NCBI GenBank assembly: GCA_963514095.1
Contig: OY741276.1
Span: 25,177,395 to 25,241,394 of the forward strand
Origin: Eutrigla gurnardus
Taxonomy: Eukaryota; Chordata; Actinopteri; Perciformes; Triglidae
DNA: 64,000 nucleotides
Direction of reading: 5' to 3'
Below the pieces are notes generated by a model that saw only the letters and a list, made by a program, of their open reading frames with translations, made no database searches and was not told where the DNA came from. Position numbers and translations under genes: made by a program. Below, one piece after another: positions 32,380-44,214 of the stretch (positions are counted from its first letter, which is position 1; every line of letters begins with the position of its first letter).

Positions 32380-33076
32380 GAAATTTATAAACAATAAATG
32401 TCAAACCAGTGTTCTTAACAGATGTCATTCTTAAAGGAATTGAAAGAAATGCTGGACAGTGGGGAGAGGAAATCCAACAGGATGTTCCTTTGGCAAAACC
32501 CTGGGGGACACCGTGCCCTGAAACAATCCTTAACGGAAAGCCAACATGTTTCAAAACATCTCCCCTTGTTTCCAGGACGAAACAGTGGCTTCGGTTTATT
32601 TGTTCCTCTAATCATAGTTATTGGTTGAGAGGCTTGTATATTGCCGAACACAGGATCTGTTATAATTTTCACTTGCCTTTCAATGAAGTCGGCAATATCT
32701 GTAAATCTAGCTCTTCGGTCGTATCGTTCTTGCAACTCACATGCTCGGTTTCTCCATTTGTCTCTGAATTTGTAGGGCAGTTTTTTAATGATGCTCAACA
32801 TGTTTGAAGGCATATCCATATCCAAAAGATACTGCACATCCTCCATGGCATTACAACAGCCTCTGAGAAAGAGACTGTAGTCCTGCAGGGCCTTTATTTC
32901 CTCTGCTTTAATTGGAGGCCATGAGAGGGCTTTGTCCATGTAAGCAAAGGCGATCTTTTGTTCATTTCAGAACTGCTCCTTTAATAAAGCTTTTGCTTTT
33001 GTGTATCCTCGTTCTGGATTTATGTGTTGACAACACAGTCTCATCCCTACTCGTCACATACTGACGATTGGTCATA

Positions 33077-33208
33077 CCCTCTTTGCGTCACTGACGGACG
33101 CATAGGGTACCCCCTCTGCATCCGACAGTGACGCAAAGGGATTTCCATTCAAATCAGTCAGATGACCCTCTGCGTCTATTTCCGACGCAGAGGGTCATCT
33201 GATTTGAA
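33077..33208. repeat. Two adjacent hairpins built from GACGCA...GGG motifs
   Basis: Hairpin 1: CCCTCTTTGCGTCACTG (33,077-33,093) pairs with CAGTGACGCAAAGGG (33,126-33,140), and its loop is itself partly palindromic around GGGTACCCC. Hairpin 2: arms 33,148-33,176 and 33,184-33,208 share GACGCAGAGGGTCATCTG with a 7-nt loop and one 4-nt bulge. A further TTGACGCAAGGGGG follows at about 33,232. Confidence 0.85.
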
Positions 33209-33414
33209 CGCAAATCCCTCATCGGTTGATTTTGACGCAAGGGGGTTAGCCAACGTGCGGTTTGCCTGCGCTGGAAGTTTCGGTTTCAGGTGATGCATTT
33301 TGTGTTACAGGTGTTTATCTTGACTGTATATATTTTTTTTATTTAGCTGTGGTGTAAGTGGAGTTGGATTACAAACAAACAAATAAATAAATACGAAGAC
33401 ATATTTTCCTTCAG

Positions 33415-33524
33415 GCAATCATTTATCGTGCATGGTGCATCACTTTGGCCAATAAACTACTTCAACAGTGATACATCATTGTATGAGACGCTCCTTAGGA
33501 CCATTGCGTTTTTCGACATCCCAC
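33415..33524 (+). other. Exon-like open segment inside the insertion, function unknown
   Basis: A 110-nt segment flanked by a pyrimidine-rich ...ttcag acceptor and a strong gtaagt donor, open throughout in one frame (36 codons: QSFIVHGASLWPINYF..., ending FFDIP). The next acceptor (caacag at 34,246) joins in phase and reaches a stop after ten codons. It looks like the 3' end of a coding unit. No family recognised. Confidence 0.4.
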
Positions 33525-34357
33525 GTAAGTATTGCCTGCTATTCTGCTTAAATAATTAAACAGCATGCCCTCATCAAAAGCAAGCAAATTATGCTGTAAA
33601 GTTTTTGCCATTTATAGTTGTGTTTTTTTGGTAATGTTTATGCGCACTGTATGCGATTTCATAGGATAGATATATATAACAACATCTTTTTAGACCAAAT
33701 GTAATTTGCTAGAACCCCCCCGGCCCGGATCCGGTCCTCTTTGTGTCTTCTAAAAGGTGGCAACCCTTAGTGCTACACATAGTTAGCTAATAGTTAGCCA
33801 GGAGAACACGCTATGTTTTCTAGAACGATGAACTGAATGCAATCTAGTTGCTAGTCACTGAACTAGCTCAGACTATGGTGAGATTGAAATCTGAATAAAA
33901 ATGTTGGATTCAAGTTAACCCTGGCAAGTTCATGTCACAACGCCATCAATTGCCAGACTTCAATTCAATTATTTGCAAGCTCGTAAACATCCATGGACAC
34001 CAAAGATACCATATAATAGGGCTAGGTTAAGGATATTTTTATAGCTTGAATAAAATGAAGTGAACGTGAACTATTGAAATGGTGTATTAAAAACGTGAAC
34101 TATTCATTTTTAATCTGTGTGAACTGAATTTATAACTATTTTATGTGAAGTATGGACTTACACATCACTTAAAGTATTTATATTGTAATTTGTAGTTTGG
34201 TGATCTATTCTATATTATATTGATTTGTTTTTCTCTTTCTCAACAGGTTCCCTTATCCCTGTCACTTCCAACTACTGATTAGCAGCACCCTATAACAACA
34301 AAAAGGCACTTTTAAGAGCCACATTTGTATTGTATCTTGTCAGTCTCTCTACTTTCT

Positions 34358-34473
<116 letters not shown>

Positions 34474-34524
34474 CCTCCCTCCCTCTCCCCCTGCCCTCAC
34501 CTGCCCTCTCTCCCTCCCTGTACA

Positions 34525-34753
34525 ATGTCTGATCCTGAGCCGAACCGGCTCCAGAAGGAGTTGAGTGACCTTGTTGGTCAGGCTGAACATCAGGCTCACC
34601 TCCAAAACCTCCAACAGCTCATCAGCTTGCACCAGGAGGCAGAACCATCCACCAGCCAGCCATCAAACCGCAATCAAGGTGTTAGGTGGATTAAGAGGGA
34701 CTGCGATGGAAACATTATTTATGGCAGACCCAGATCATCCCGAAAACAAGCAG
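34525..34753 (+). other. Exon-like ATG-initiated segment inside the insertion, function unknown
   Basis: An ATG follows a CT/CCCT-rich leader. It opens 76 codons starting MSDPEPNRLQKELSDLVGQA and ending GRPRSSRKQ at a gtcaga donor. The composition is hydrophilic with a helical Gln/Leu/His-rich N-terminus and a basic C-terminus. It resembles a first coding exon. No partner exon lies downstream before the insertion ends, and I do not recognise the family. Confidence 0.4.
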
Positions 34754-36135
34754 GTCAGATTTGTTTTACATTCGTGTTAATTGAAATGTAGACTTTATCT
34801 CCAGATCTAGTTTATCTTGGAATGGTATACAACATGATCACAAGTCTTGGGTCTGAATTAGAACATATCTGAGGTTATTATTACATACCTGTGCCTAGCA
34901 TCAAGGAAACTGAGACGTTAAAAGTTGACAGCTTTTCACAAGCTCTTTGGCATGACCCTTTGTGTGTTGTTCCAAAAAATATAAACGATCACAGCTGTTA
35001 ATTGTGTTCCTCTCAACTCCATTCTCAAAAGCTTTAATGAACATGTGGTATTTTAACGGATCACCGTCATAAATTGGGATCTCTCTCTTAGGTAGGGCTG
35101 AGAGGCATTGCTGTTGCATTAGCAATGTTGTTATTTCGTTTTGTTTCCTCATGATGCCAAGAACGTCATTGCTGTTTTCCTGATCCACTGTTGTCCATGT
35201 GAATCTTGTGTGTTGAATGGGCTCATATGAAGTTGCATTTGGTTTTGTTCATACAAAGTTGTATTCATGTTTGTATTTGTTTCAGTTTGTTTTGGAATAA
35301 ATTCATCTGCATTGACATTGAGTAACTGTTTAACTTGTGGCTTTTCAAAATATGATTTAATTCCATCCGAGACCTTTGATGTTCTTTTTCCACTGGTTGT
35401 GCTTTTTGTCTTGAGAATTTCAAGTTTTGCCATTTTTTCTGCAATTTCAGTGTTCAGTTTGAGCTCTTCTCTCCTTTTGCACAGGCGTTGTTCCTCTTCT
35501 TCCAAAGCGTGCTTGTCCTTTAATAATTTGTGCCTCATGGTTAAGGCTGCCAGCTCGGCTTCATGTGCAGAAGAGGTTGAAGAGCATTGTGACTGAGATG
35601 TTTTGTGGCTTCCAACATTCGAAACACTGTCACTTGGTTTAATGTCATCCTCATTTTGATTTGCTTCATTCATTTCCACAGAGAGTAATGGTATTTCTGG
35701 TGAATCCTGTTGTTCCCGAGATATTTTTTGTTCAGTTTCAACAATCCATTTTTGAGTGTCCTTTTGAAATGTATTGCTGTAGTTCATAATGCTTGAAAAC
35801 CATTCCTTTTGTTTAATGAGTTCATCCTCAGGAAGTAGAGGCAACAGTTCATTGTATGAGGTTGTGGCATTTTCACACAGCGTGTTTAAATTCTCCAAAC
35901 ATTGTTTCACTTGAGACACATTTTCGCTTTGTTTCATGAGCTCTTTCATTTTTGGTATCAACCCTTTAATTGTATCCACAACACGTTTGCGTTCATTTTG
36001 CAGGCTTTCAATTTTATTCAACAGAGCCTTTTCAGTGAGTTTCCTCTCCCTTTTCCCAGACGCCATGTCAGAACACAAGGCAGCGTCATTTGGTTGACTC
36101 ATTTTTTTAAATTCAGTTTCAGCGAACTGTGACAT

Positions 36136-37019
36136 TTAAATCCATCCACAATCCACAATCAATCAGAGCAATTCATTTCAACAAGGCAGCATCAGCGTTC
36201 CTCCTGTAACATCATAAACATTCGCATACACAGGCAACAAAGTGCAGACGTCATTCAGCGCACGGAGCAAACATAATGCACAGACATCGCATATCCGACC
36301 AGCATCCCTTCATTCAACTGTTCCAAACGGAGACACTTCGACGTTGATGCAATCCGGATTCCTTCTCCACACACATACATGCACAGGTGAGATTACCTGT
36401 CCTTCATGGCAGACGTGTGAAGTGGCGCTTTGCCCTTTGTTCGACACCGCTGTACTTACTGAGCGTCTCGCTGATGCCTTTGCGCTGTGAGCGATCGCTT
36501 TCTTGTTGCCTTTTTTGTTGACAAATGTAACGACTTGCCTGTCCTTAAAGTCGTTTGAGAGGATGAGGTCCTGTATGTTTGTGTGACGCGCTGCTGCTGG
36601 GTCATAAGCACGCTGAGTAGGTACGTTTCAATCATTTAATAACTTGAAATAATTACGGCTACTTCAGCGGCTAGATTACACACGCCTAAAAATGGAAAAC
36701 GTGCACTGGTGGCGAATATGTAATAAAGCAACAAACTGAACAAAATGCGGTCAAATTGCGGCTACCTACACTCCTCTCTCTCCTCCCCCAGTGCAGGTGA
36801 TCCAGTTCCCTATATCACCTACGGCAATCATCCCCTGTGCCCACGTGACCCAAGCCCTGTGTATCACCCTGGCAACAAGACAAAACAAGTCAAAAGACAA
36901 ATAATCCACCAGTGACACAATATGGCTCCTACATTGTATTTCATGTAAGTCCCTTTTGTTGCACCATCCTAGTATTGTTGCCACTGATAGTTGAATATTC
37001 ATTTCTACATATCTGTACT
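36136..37019. other. Region 5' of the gag fragment
   Basis: By position this should hold the primer-binding site and 5' LTR of the BEL/Pao element. Without a second LTR copy I cannot mark boundaries. No gene seen. Confidence 0.35.
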
Positions 37020-37320
37020 GATCGCCTCCTTTGCTAGCTTATCCACTTTTTCATTTCCTGGAAATCCTGTGTGTAACATCACTTCATTTTACGGTGTTCT
37101 TTTCTATTCACCAACCCTGTATTTTTTAAAAATTGTAATAGTGCCTTTCTGGTGATTCTGATCTCCCCTCCGTCTCCTTCTGTTCCCAGTGTCCCCATCA
37201 GATTCCACTCCCACACTACCTTCTCTGGGAATAGCCTCTTTCCACCTCATACATGCAGTGCAATGACATGCTCAGCATTTTCTTTAACCCCACACTGTTT
37301 CACACTGTTCACTGTTCCTT
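37020..37320 (-). mobile_element. LINE ORF2 remnants (RNase H-like and C-terminal pieces)
   Basis: Minus-strand 37,315-37,079 gives degraded QCGVKENAEHVIALH, RLFPEKVVWEWNLMG and ending LQFLKNTGLVNRK plus stop. That resembles the C-terminus of a fish non-LTR retrotransposon whose usual CGVKENAEHV and FLKNTGL motifs I know. Minus-strand 37,065-37,025 gives GNEKVDKLAKEAI, the RNase H-type motif that normally lies upstream of the C-terminus. The reversed order implies two fragments or a rearrangement. Confidence 0.5.
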
Positions 37321-37774
37321 TTCCACATTAAAAACAGAGTACCGTCCACCAAGTGGCAGCCCATAACATTTTCATCTATTTAATGGTCTTTTAAGTTACA
37401 AACACCAACAATGGTGATTGATCATATGAACCACTAATGAAAGTCCTTGTACTTGCTGCTTTGCCCAGAAATAGTATCCCCATGTCTGTGGCGACATAGC
37501 TGATGATTTGATGACACCTTATTGAACAAATCTGACTCTGTATGATATCTGTTGGACACCTTGTTTATCTTTGTTGCATAATTTAAGTTCACAATGGCTG
37601 GCAGGGTAGAAGTGTGTTGCAGGTAAACTATATCGGGGACAGGAAGTAAAGGGCCTGTAATCATTGCACAGCATGCTGTATGCTCAGGGCAGCCACACCT
37701 GAAAGCTAGAATAAGTCCATTTATGTCCAAATGAGTCAAGATCATAAAGCCTGGTATTGGAATGTGTTCAGAGA

Positions 37775-37872
37775 TCAGACAGCAGCCTTGCCCTAAAGCA
37801 TACCTGTTGTCTATTTGTCTCTAAATGGAACCTTCATTTACGAAATGAACATCATGCTGTATTGAAGACAAT
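37775..37872 (+). repeat. Dispersed repeat family R1, partial copy 4
   Basis: Short piece with CCCTAAAGCATAC, GTCTCTAAATGGAACC and AACATCATGCTGTATTGAAG, in the same order as in the full copies. Confidence 0.65.
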
Positions 37873-38179
37873 TATTTATAAAGTACATTTAAACAACAAA
37901 TGTATAAATTAAAGAAGCTATTGGTCGCACTAAAGTGTTGCCATTTACTGATGTTAACAATTTACACCAAAGCTTCAAATGCAACAGGTTGCCCTCTGTG
38001 CACTACTACTGCCATCTAGTGGGCTATATGGCGAACATATCATCAAATTAAATGGCTAATGATTTCAACTTCAACAGGCCATCTGAGCACCAATACCGCC
38101 ATCTAGTGGGCTATTCGGCAAACAAACCACATTACATTTTATCGCAAACTTAGGCTTTGAAAGACCTTGCATATTCAAA

Positions 38180-38454
<275 letters not shown>

Positions 38455-40021
38455 CAGTCAAGCCCGAAATTATTCATACCCCTGGCAAATTTTTACTTAA
38501 ACTTACTTTTAGTTTTTAGTTTTTTTTTTATACCGGAAATGACACAGGCTTCTCCCAAAAGATAATAAGACGATGTACAAGAGGCATCATTGTGGGGGGA
38601 AAAAATTCTCAGGTTTTATTTACATTTGAACAAAAAGTGGCATGTCCAAAATTATTCATACCCTTCTCAATAATCAATAGAAAAGCCTTTATTTGCTATT
38701 ACAGCAATAAAATGCTTCCCATAATTGCTGACCAGCTTTTTGCATGTCTCCACTGGTATTTTTGCCCATTCATCTTTAGCGATGAGCTCCAACTCTTTCA
38801 GGTTGGAGGGTCTCCTTGCCATCACCCTGATCTTTAGCTCCCTCCACAGATTCTCAATCGGATTCAAGTCAGGACTCTGGCTGGGCCACTGCAAAACGTT
38901 AATGTTTTTGTCCACTAACCATTTCTTCACCAATTTTGCTGTGTGTTTTGGGTTGTTGTCATGCTGAAATGTCCACTGGTGCCCAGGGCCAAGTTTCTCT
39001 GCAGACTGCGTGATGTTGTTGTTGAGAATCTTGATGTATTGCTCTTTTTTCATGGTGCCGTTTACTGTGATTAGGTCCATTGGCTGAAAAACACCCCCAA
39101 AGCATTATGTTCCCACCACCATGTTTGACAGTGGGGATGGTGTTCTTAGGGTTGAAGGCTTCTCCTTTTTTACGCCAAATTTAGGATACATCATTGTGAC
39201 CAAACAATTCAATTTTTGTTTCATCTGACCATAAAACAGAAGACCAGAAGTCTTCTTCTTTGTCCAGATGAGCATTTGCAAAGGCAAAGCGGGCTTTTGT
39301 GTGCCTTATCTGGAGAAGTGGCATCCTCCTTGGTCTGCGTCCGTGGAACCCAGCAGTGTGCAGTGTCCGTTGGACTGTCTGCCTTGAGACGTTGCCACCA
39401 GCAGAGCCCAGATTCACCAGGATGGCCTTGGTGGTGATCCTTGGATTCTTTTTCACCTCTCTCACTATCCTCCTGGCCAGCACAGGTGTCACTTTTGGCT
39501 TCCGACCACGTCCTCTGAGATTTTTCACAGTCTTGTATTTTTTAATAATACTTTGTAGCCACTGGAACTTGAAAACATTTAGATATGGCCTTATAGCCCT
39601 TTCCTGACTTGTGAGCAGCCACAATGTACAGCCGCAGGTCCTCACTGAGCTCCTTTGTCTTACCCATGACTGTCCACAAACCAACTGCATAGAGCTGCTG
39701 TTTTTCACCGGTTGAGTTGATTAAAACAGCTGTTCCCAATGAATCAGGGTAATTAGGATGCTTTAGAAGAGCTTGGACTATTTGGAATGGTATAGAACTT
39801 TGGATTTCATAGACTGTTTCAGTTTGCAAAGGGTATGAATAATTTTGGACATGCCATTTTTTGGGGAATCATTTTTCCCACAATGATTCCTCTTGTACAT
39901 CGTCTTATTATCTTTTGGGAGAAGCCTGTGTCATTTCCGGTATGAAAAAAACTTGCTGGTTGAATAAAAGTAAGTTTAAGTAAAAATTTGCCAGGGGTAT
40001 GAATAATTTCTGGCTTGACTA
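38455..40021 (-). mobile_element. Tc1/mariner-like transposon, decayed, inserted in a TA-rich microsatellite
   Basis: Inverted ends: AGTCAAGCCCGAAATTATTC at left and the inverse of GAATAATTTCTGGCTTGACT at right. Both continue as inverted repeats of about 190-200 bp with internal repeats (AAAATTATTCATACCC at the inner edges), the IR/DR layout of Tc1 elements. Length is 1.57 kb. The flanks are TA, the Tc1 target. The transposase frame is broken (separate entry), so it cannot mobilise itself. Confidence 0.92.
38667..39667 (-). pseudogene. Tc1-like transposase pseudogene
   Basis: Starts MGKTKELSEDLRLYIVAAHK at 39,667. The helix-turn-helix follows (GYKAISK, then SIIKKYKTVKN), the GRGRKPK hook, the VSRQTVQRTLH second HTH, and the DDE catalytic parts: WSDETKIELF, HDNNPKHTA and PDLNPIENLWRELK. 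At least three frame changes separate these parts (near 39,555, 39,190 and 39,085). All three catalytic acidic positions survive in sequence but not in one frame. Confidence 0.9.
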
Positions 40022-40185
40022 TATATATATATATATACATACATACATACATATATATAAACATATATATATATATATACATATACATACATACACATAT
40101 ATACACACATATACATATATATACACATATATATATATATACATATACACATATACATATGTATATACATACACACACACACAAA
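40022..40185. repeat. TA/CA compound microsatellite, right of the Tc1 element
   Basis: Same composition as 38,180-38,454, consistent with one array split by the transposon. Confidence 0.93.
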
Positions 40186-40928
40186 TTCTCTCTGTGAACA
40201 GGAGTTTTGTGAAATGCGTTTCTTCATTGAGATATCTGCTCTACCGTTTAATATGTGAAATATGATTAAAACCATTTGGTCAATATTCGTATGCATCATT
40301 TCGACCTGCAGTCAATTCAGTCTGCTTAGTTGCAGTCAGGTCGCTCCACTTTTGAAGGATGAGCTCGTTTCCTCCATAAACACAGAGGATCTGCACTCCA
40401 TTGATGATGGCTTTGTAGAGTCGGCAGGTGTAACTCTTCATTGAACTCATCCAGAACCCAGAGTTAGGCTCAATTTGCCGACGCTGCTTTAGTGTTCAAG
40501 ACCCCAGTGCAATATAAAATATACATTTTAGAGTCAATGCTCAGATGACAGTTTAAAACATTTTAATATTTAAACACCTGCATTTGTGGTATGGAAAATC
40601 TCATTTGACAAAATAAAAAAGCAGTGAACAGCTACAACATGTAGAGTGTGGTGCAACACCTAGCATTACCTTCACATGAAGTCAGTGAGGAGTTTCATCA
40701 CATACTCGGGCAGAAAAACAAGGAAGGCAGACTGGAACGTGAAGGAGAACTTTTTAAATGAACGATACACTGAACAATGAAAACTTGAAGGAAATTGAAC
40801 ATGACAGTTCACATCAACAATTGTACAGCAGAGCCCTCACCCTCTTCCTGAACAAGAACTGGAAATTACTTGGAACATTACAGCTTGCATTAACAATCGG
40901 GCAGATGATATTTGGAAAAGTGATACAT
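40186..40928 (-). other. Presumed 3'UTR and flank of the beta-tubulin gene
   Basis: AT-rich sequence following the ancestral tubulin stop on the sense strand. An ATTAAA-type signal is present near 40,565, but no polyadenylation site can be assigned firmly. Confidence 0.4.
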
Positions 40929-41983
40929 TTAGGCCAGGTTTCCTCACCCTCTTCATCAAACTCCCCCTCTTCCTCAGCAGTGGCATCCTGGTACTGCTGG
41001 TACTCGGACACCAAGTCGTTCATGTTGCTCTCTGCCTCGGTGAACTCCATCTCATCCATGCCCTCACCGGTGTACCAGTGGAGGAAAGCTTTGCGCCTGA
41101 ACATGGCTGTGAACTGCTCAGAGATGCGCTTGAACAGCTCCTGGATGGCGGTGCTGTTTCCAATGAAAGTGGCGGCCATCTTGAGACCACGGGGAGGAAT
41201 GTCACAGACAGCGGTCTTGACATTGTTGGGGATCCATTCAACAAAGTAGCTGCTGTTCTTGTTCTGCACATTCAGCATCTGCTCGTCTACCTCCTTCATG
41301 GACATGCGGCCACGGAAGATGGCAGCCGCGGTCAGGTAGCGGCCGTGGCGTGGGTCACAGGCAGCCATCATGTTCTTGGAGTCGAACATCTGCTGGGTGA
41401 GCTCTGGCACGGTGAGTGCTCGGTACTGCTGGCTGCCTCGGGTTGTGAGGGGGGCAAAGCCCGGCATGAAGAAGTGCAGACGGGGGAACGGCACCATGTT
41501 GACAGCAAGCTTACGCAGGTCAGCGTTGAGCTGCCCGGGGAACCTGAGGCAGGTGGTGACGCCGCTCATGGTAGCAGAGACCAAGTGGTTGAGGTCTCCG
41601 TATGAGGGGGTTGTGAGCTTGAGGGTACGGAAACAGATGTCATAAAGGGCCTCATTGTCGATGCAGTAGGTCTCGTCTGTGTTTTCTACAAGCTGGTGGA
41701 CCGACAGTGTGGCGTTGTAGGGCTCAACAACTGTGTCTGATACTTTTGGGGAAGGCACCACGCTGAAGGTGTTCATGATGCGATCGGGGTACTCTTCACG
41801 GATCTTGCTGATGAGCAGGGTGCCCATACCGGAGCCGGTACCTCCACCCAGGGAATGTGTGAGCTGGAAACCCTGAAGGCAGTCGCAGCTCTCTGCCTCC
41901 TTCCTCACCACATCCAGGACAGAGTCCACCAGCTCTGCCCCCTCTGTGTAGTGACCCTTAGCCCAGTTGTTGCCAGCTCCACT
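40929..41983 (-). CDS. beta-tubulin exon 4 (main exon)
   Basis: From SGAGNNWAKGHYTEGAELVD through the tubulin signature GGGTGSG to DATAEEEGEFDEEGEE. The last residues are out of frame relative to the ancestral stop TAA (40,929-40,931). The EEGEFDEEGEE tail is closest to the tubb4b-type acidic tail. Confidence 0.88.
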
Positions 41984-42011
41984 CTGTACAAAAAGTGTAC
42001 AAAATATTTAC

Positions 42012-42122
42012 CGAAGACAAAGTTGTCTGGTCTGAAGATCTGGCCGAAAGGACCAGACCTCACAGAGTCCATGGTACCTGGCTCCAGATCAACCAGTACA
42101 GCACGGGGCACATATTTACCAC
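42012..42122 (-). CDS. beta-tubulin exon 3
   Basis: GGKYVPRAVLVDLEPGTMDS and then VRSGPFGQIFRPDNFVF. Intact, but both neighbouring introns are impossibly short (19 and 28 nt). Confidence 0.8.
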
Positions 42123-42142
42123 CTATAAAAAAAAAACTTGCC

Positions 42143-42238
42143 TGAGGCTTCATGGTAGTAGACGTTGATCCTGTCCAGTTGCAGGTCACTGTCACCATGG
42201 TAAGTACCAGTTGGGTCAATACCATGCTCGTCACTGAT
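42143..42238 (-). CDS. beta-tubulin exon 2 (5' edge lost)
   Basis: ISDEHGIDPTGTYHGDSDLQ and then LDRINVYYHEAS are readable. The expected FWEV before ISDEH is replaced by unrelated sequence, and no acceptor gives the right frame. Confidence 0.7.
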
Positions 42239-43005
42239 TTGAGTGTGACCTTCTGCCCTTTTCTCTATAGTTATTAAATAGCAATGACATGGAGTTGCCT
42301 ACCAGGATATTTCCACATAGTTCGTAGATACCAGTGTTATGAGTAATTAATGTAGTGGCACATAACATGTTCAGGTCTACACTCCAGTCCAGGAGGTGGA
42401 GGTAATGCACCTAAAAGCTATTTGCCAACCGCCATTAAACAATAGAAGCAGAAGCTTACTCATCGGGGCAAAAAGGCCCTGCGCTAGAAAAAGGCATCGC
42501 CAAGTAGGCCTCAAACACGCCATGTAAACCCATTTTACCGTTGCGTTTATAAGGTTAATATAACGTTATCGGTGTCGTATTCCTTTCACCAGAAATCCTT
42601 GCTTCCTTTTTTCGCATTGCGGTAACGTTGCCGAACAAACCATGCAAACCATTTTCCGCCAATCCAAATCAACGTGGATCAGTCAGCAGTTTTTGAACTT
42701 AGTATTAACGATTTTCTACAACAGGCGGGCATACGTTAATTTAGAGATACGTTTTACAAATGCAAAAATAAGTTTAAATCGTTTCTATTCGTCTTTAACG
42801 CCAACACATGATGGTACTGAAGACGACCCAAAATGGCATTCGTTTCGTTCAGCTTTAAATGTCCATTTTCACAAAGAGGACAGTTTATATTTCCAGGGTG
42901 TGGTTTCAGTGGCGCGAACGGGCACAAAGCGCCGCTCCGGGAGCAGAGAGCCCGGCGGAGAACACGACGTGAGTCACGAGTCAAACGAAATATAGTTTAA
43001 CTAAC

Positions 43006-43062
43006 CTTAGCGCCAATCTGGTTTCCACATTGGCCGGCTTGAAGATGCACAATTTCTCTCAT
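43006..43062 (-). CDS. beta-tubulin exon 1
   Basis: 57 nt, 19 codons, beginning with the MREI tetrapeptide that mediates tubulin mRNA autoregulation in this family. A TATA box lies about 70 nt upstream. Confidence 0.9.
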
Positions 43063-43127
43063 TTTCGTTCTGGATGCGGTGTATGAGCTCTCAATGAATG
43101 TACGTAGTCAACGGCTCAACGTTCGTC

Positions 43128-43133
43128 TTTATA
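43128..43133 (-). promoter_or_regulatory. TATA box of the beta-tubulin gene
   Basis: GTATAAAGA on the sense strand, 66 nt upstream of the ATG. Confidence 0.7.
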
Positions 43134-43144
43134 CTACATAAAGA

Positions 43145-43253
43145 CCCGCCCCCCTAAGTCTCAGCTCGAATGTTAATTGGCTCATTTGCGCAAGCATAAT
43201 ATACAGACACCATTTTGAACCAATCAAATGTTAAAATGCCCCTCCACCATTGG
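43145..43253 (-). promoter_or_regulatory. GC box and two CCAAT boxes of the beta-tubulin promoter
   Basis: Sense-strand GGGGGGCGGG (43,145-43,154) and CCAAT at 43,176-43,180 and 43,249-43,253, well spaced from the TATA box. This looks like a functional housekeeping-type promoter. Confidence 0.6.
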
Positions 43254-44214
43254 TCTACTCCGCCTGCCAATAACATCGATATTAACGTTTAATATTTCTT
43301 AATTTTGAGCAAGTTTAAAGTAAATCCTTGTCAGAGCAACCCGGCCTAAACGCCTTTAGACTTATAATAATGTTCCATACTGTTGATTGGTCACCAAAAT
43401 ATACATCATGATTCATATTACTCTTGTACTTTCCTTTCTGATGAAACCATCTACACATCAAAAACCTATATATATATATATATATATAAATTGCACTGAC
43501 ATCCTGCTGGCGTTCACCACTAGCATCCTCACCTACTTCTTGTGGAAACGAATGGCCAGCCAACACTGCCACCTAGTGGCCACAACCAGAATCTCTCCAG
43601 CAGGGAGCGCCGTACCATGGTAATATGTCATGGGTTGTTTTTGTAACTGAATCTTTGAAATCTGTAGAAATGTGTCGTTTAGTAAATAACTGGTAGACAA
43701 TCAATGATTCACATCACCTACTGTTCCACCAACGCTGTATCAACAGGCAACTGGACTTGCTTTGGGTTTTGAAGACGTTTTGCCTCTCGGATGAGATCTG
43801 CTCTGAGCTCCTTGGTGGTTGTACACCAAGTATACATGTAGTCCAATCTGGATTACAGAGCAGACTAGCATGGACTCCATATATGGTTCATTAAAGTTTT
43901 CTGTTCCAGAACGAGTGGATACATTTTTAAAAGACTTAATCTTTTAACTGGCTGTCCGGCAGGTTCTCTTCAACAAACCCTGAGGTTCTCCTGATCCGTC
44001 TCCTCCCTCTTCCTGAATCTGAGCCAACTCTGGAGAAATGTGCCATCCTTTCCTCCTCAACCTCAGACATGGAAGCAAGTGATTCTAGCAAGCTGATGTC
44101 TGAGGATCTCGACTTAAGACTATTAAGAATTCCCCCTCACAATTGCTCATATACTGTATATATATATAATATATAATATAAAAAATGTGTGTGTGTGTGT
44201 GTATGTATGTTGTA
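43254..44214. other. Intergenic between tubulin and the R1/foldback cluster
   Basis: A TA run at about 43,465-43,489 and a TA/GT run at 44,155-44,210. No gene seen. Confidence 0.5.

Larger units (their letters stand above)
40929..43062 (-). pseudogene. Beta-tubulin (tubb4b-like) gene with damaged exon junctions and C-terminal frameshift
   Basis: Beta-tubulin is the GTP-binding partner of alpha-tubulin in microtubules. Exon 1 (43,006-43,062) encodes MREIVHLQAGQCGNQIGAK with donor gttag. The main exon (41,983 down) carries GGGTGSGMGTLLISKIREEY and is clean for over 340 codons. Four defects: the first residues of exon 2 (FWEV) are replaced at about 42,240-42,255; exons 2 and 3 are separated by 19 nt (42,123-42,141) starting GC and ending AG; exons 3 and 4 are separated by 28 nt (41,984-42,011) and five expected coding nt (GTCAG) are absent; and a one-nt loss near 40,940 bypasses the acidic-tail stop at 40,929, so the frame runs to 40,814. 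Intron positions match the usual codon 19, 56 and 93 sites. Either a young pseudogene or a misassembly between tubulin paralogues. Confidence 0.75.

Noticed and set aside
41078..41645. Plus-strand frames of 91-175 codons opposite the tubulin main exon
   Set aside because: Antisense shadows of the conserved tubulin reading frame.
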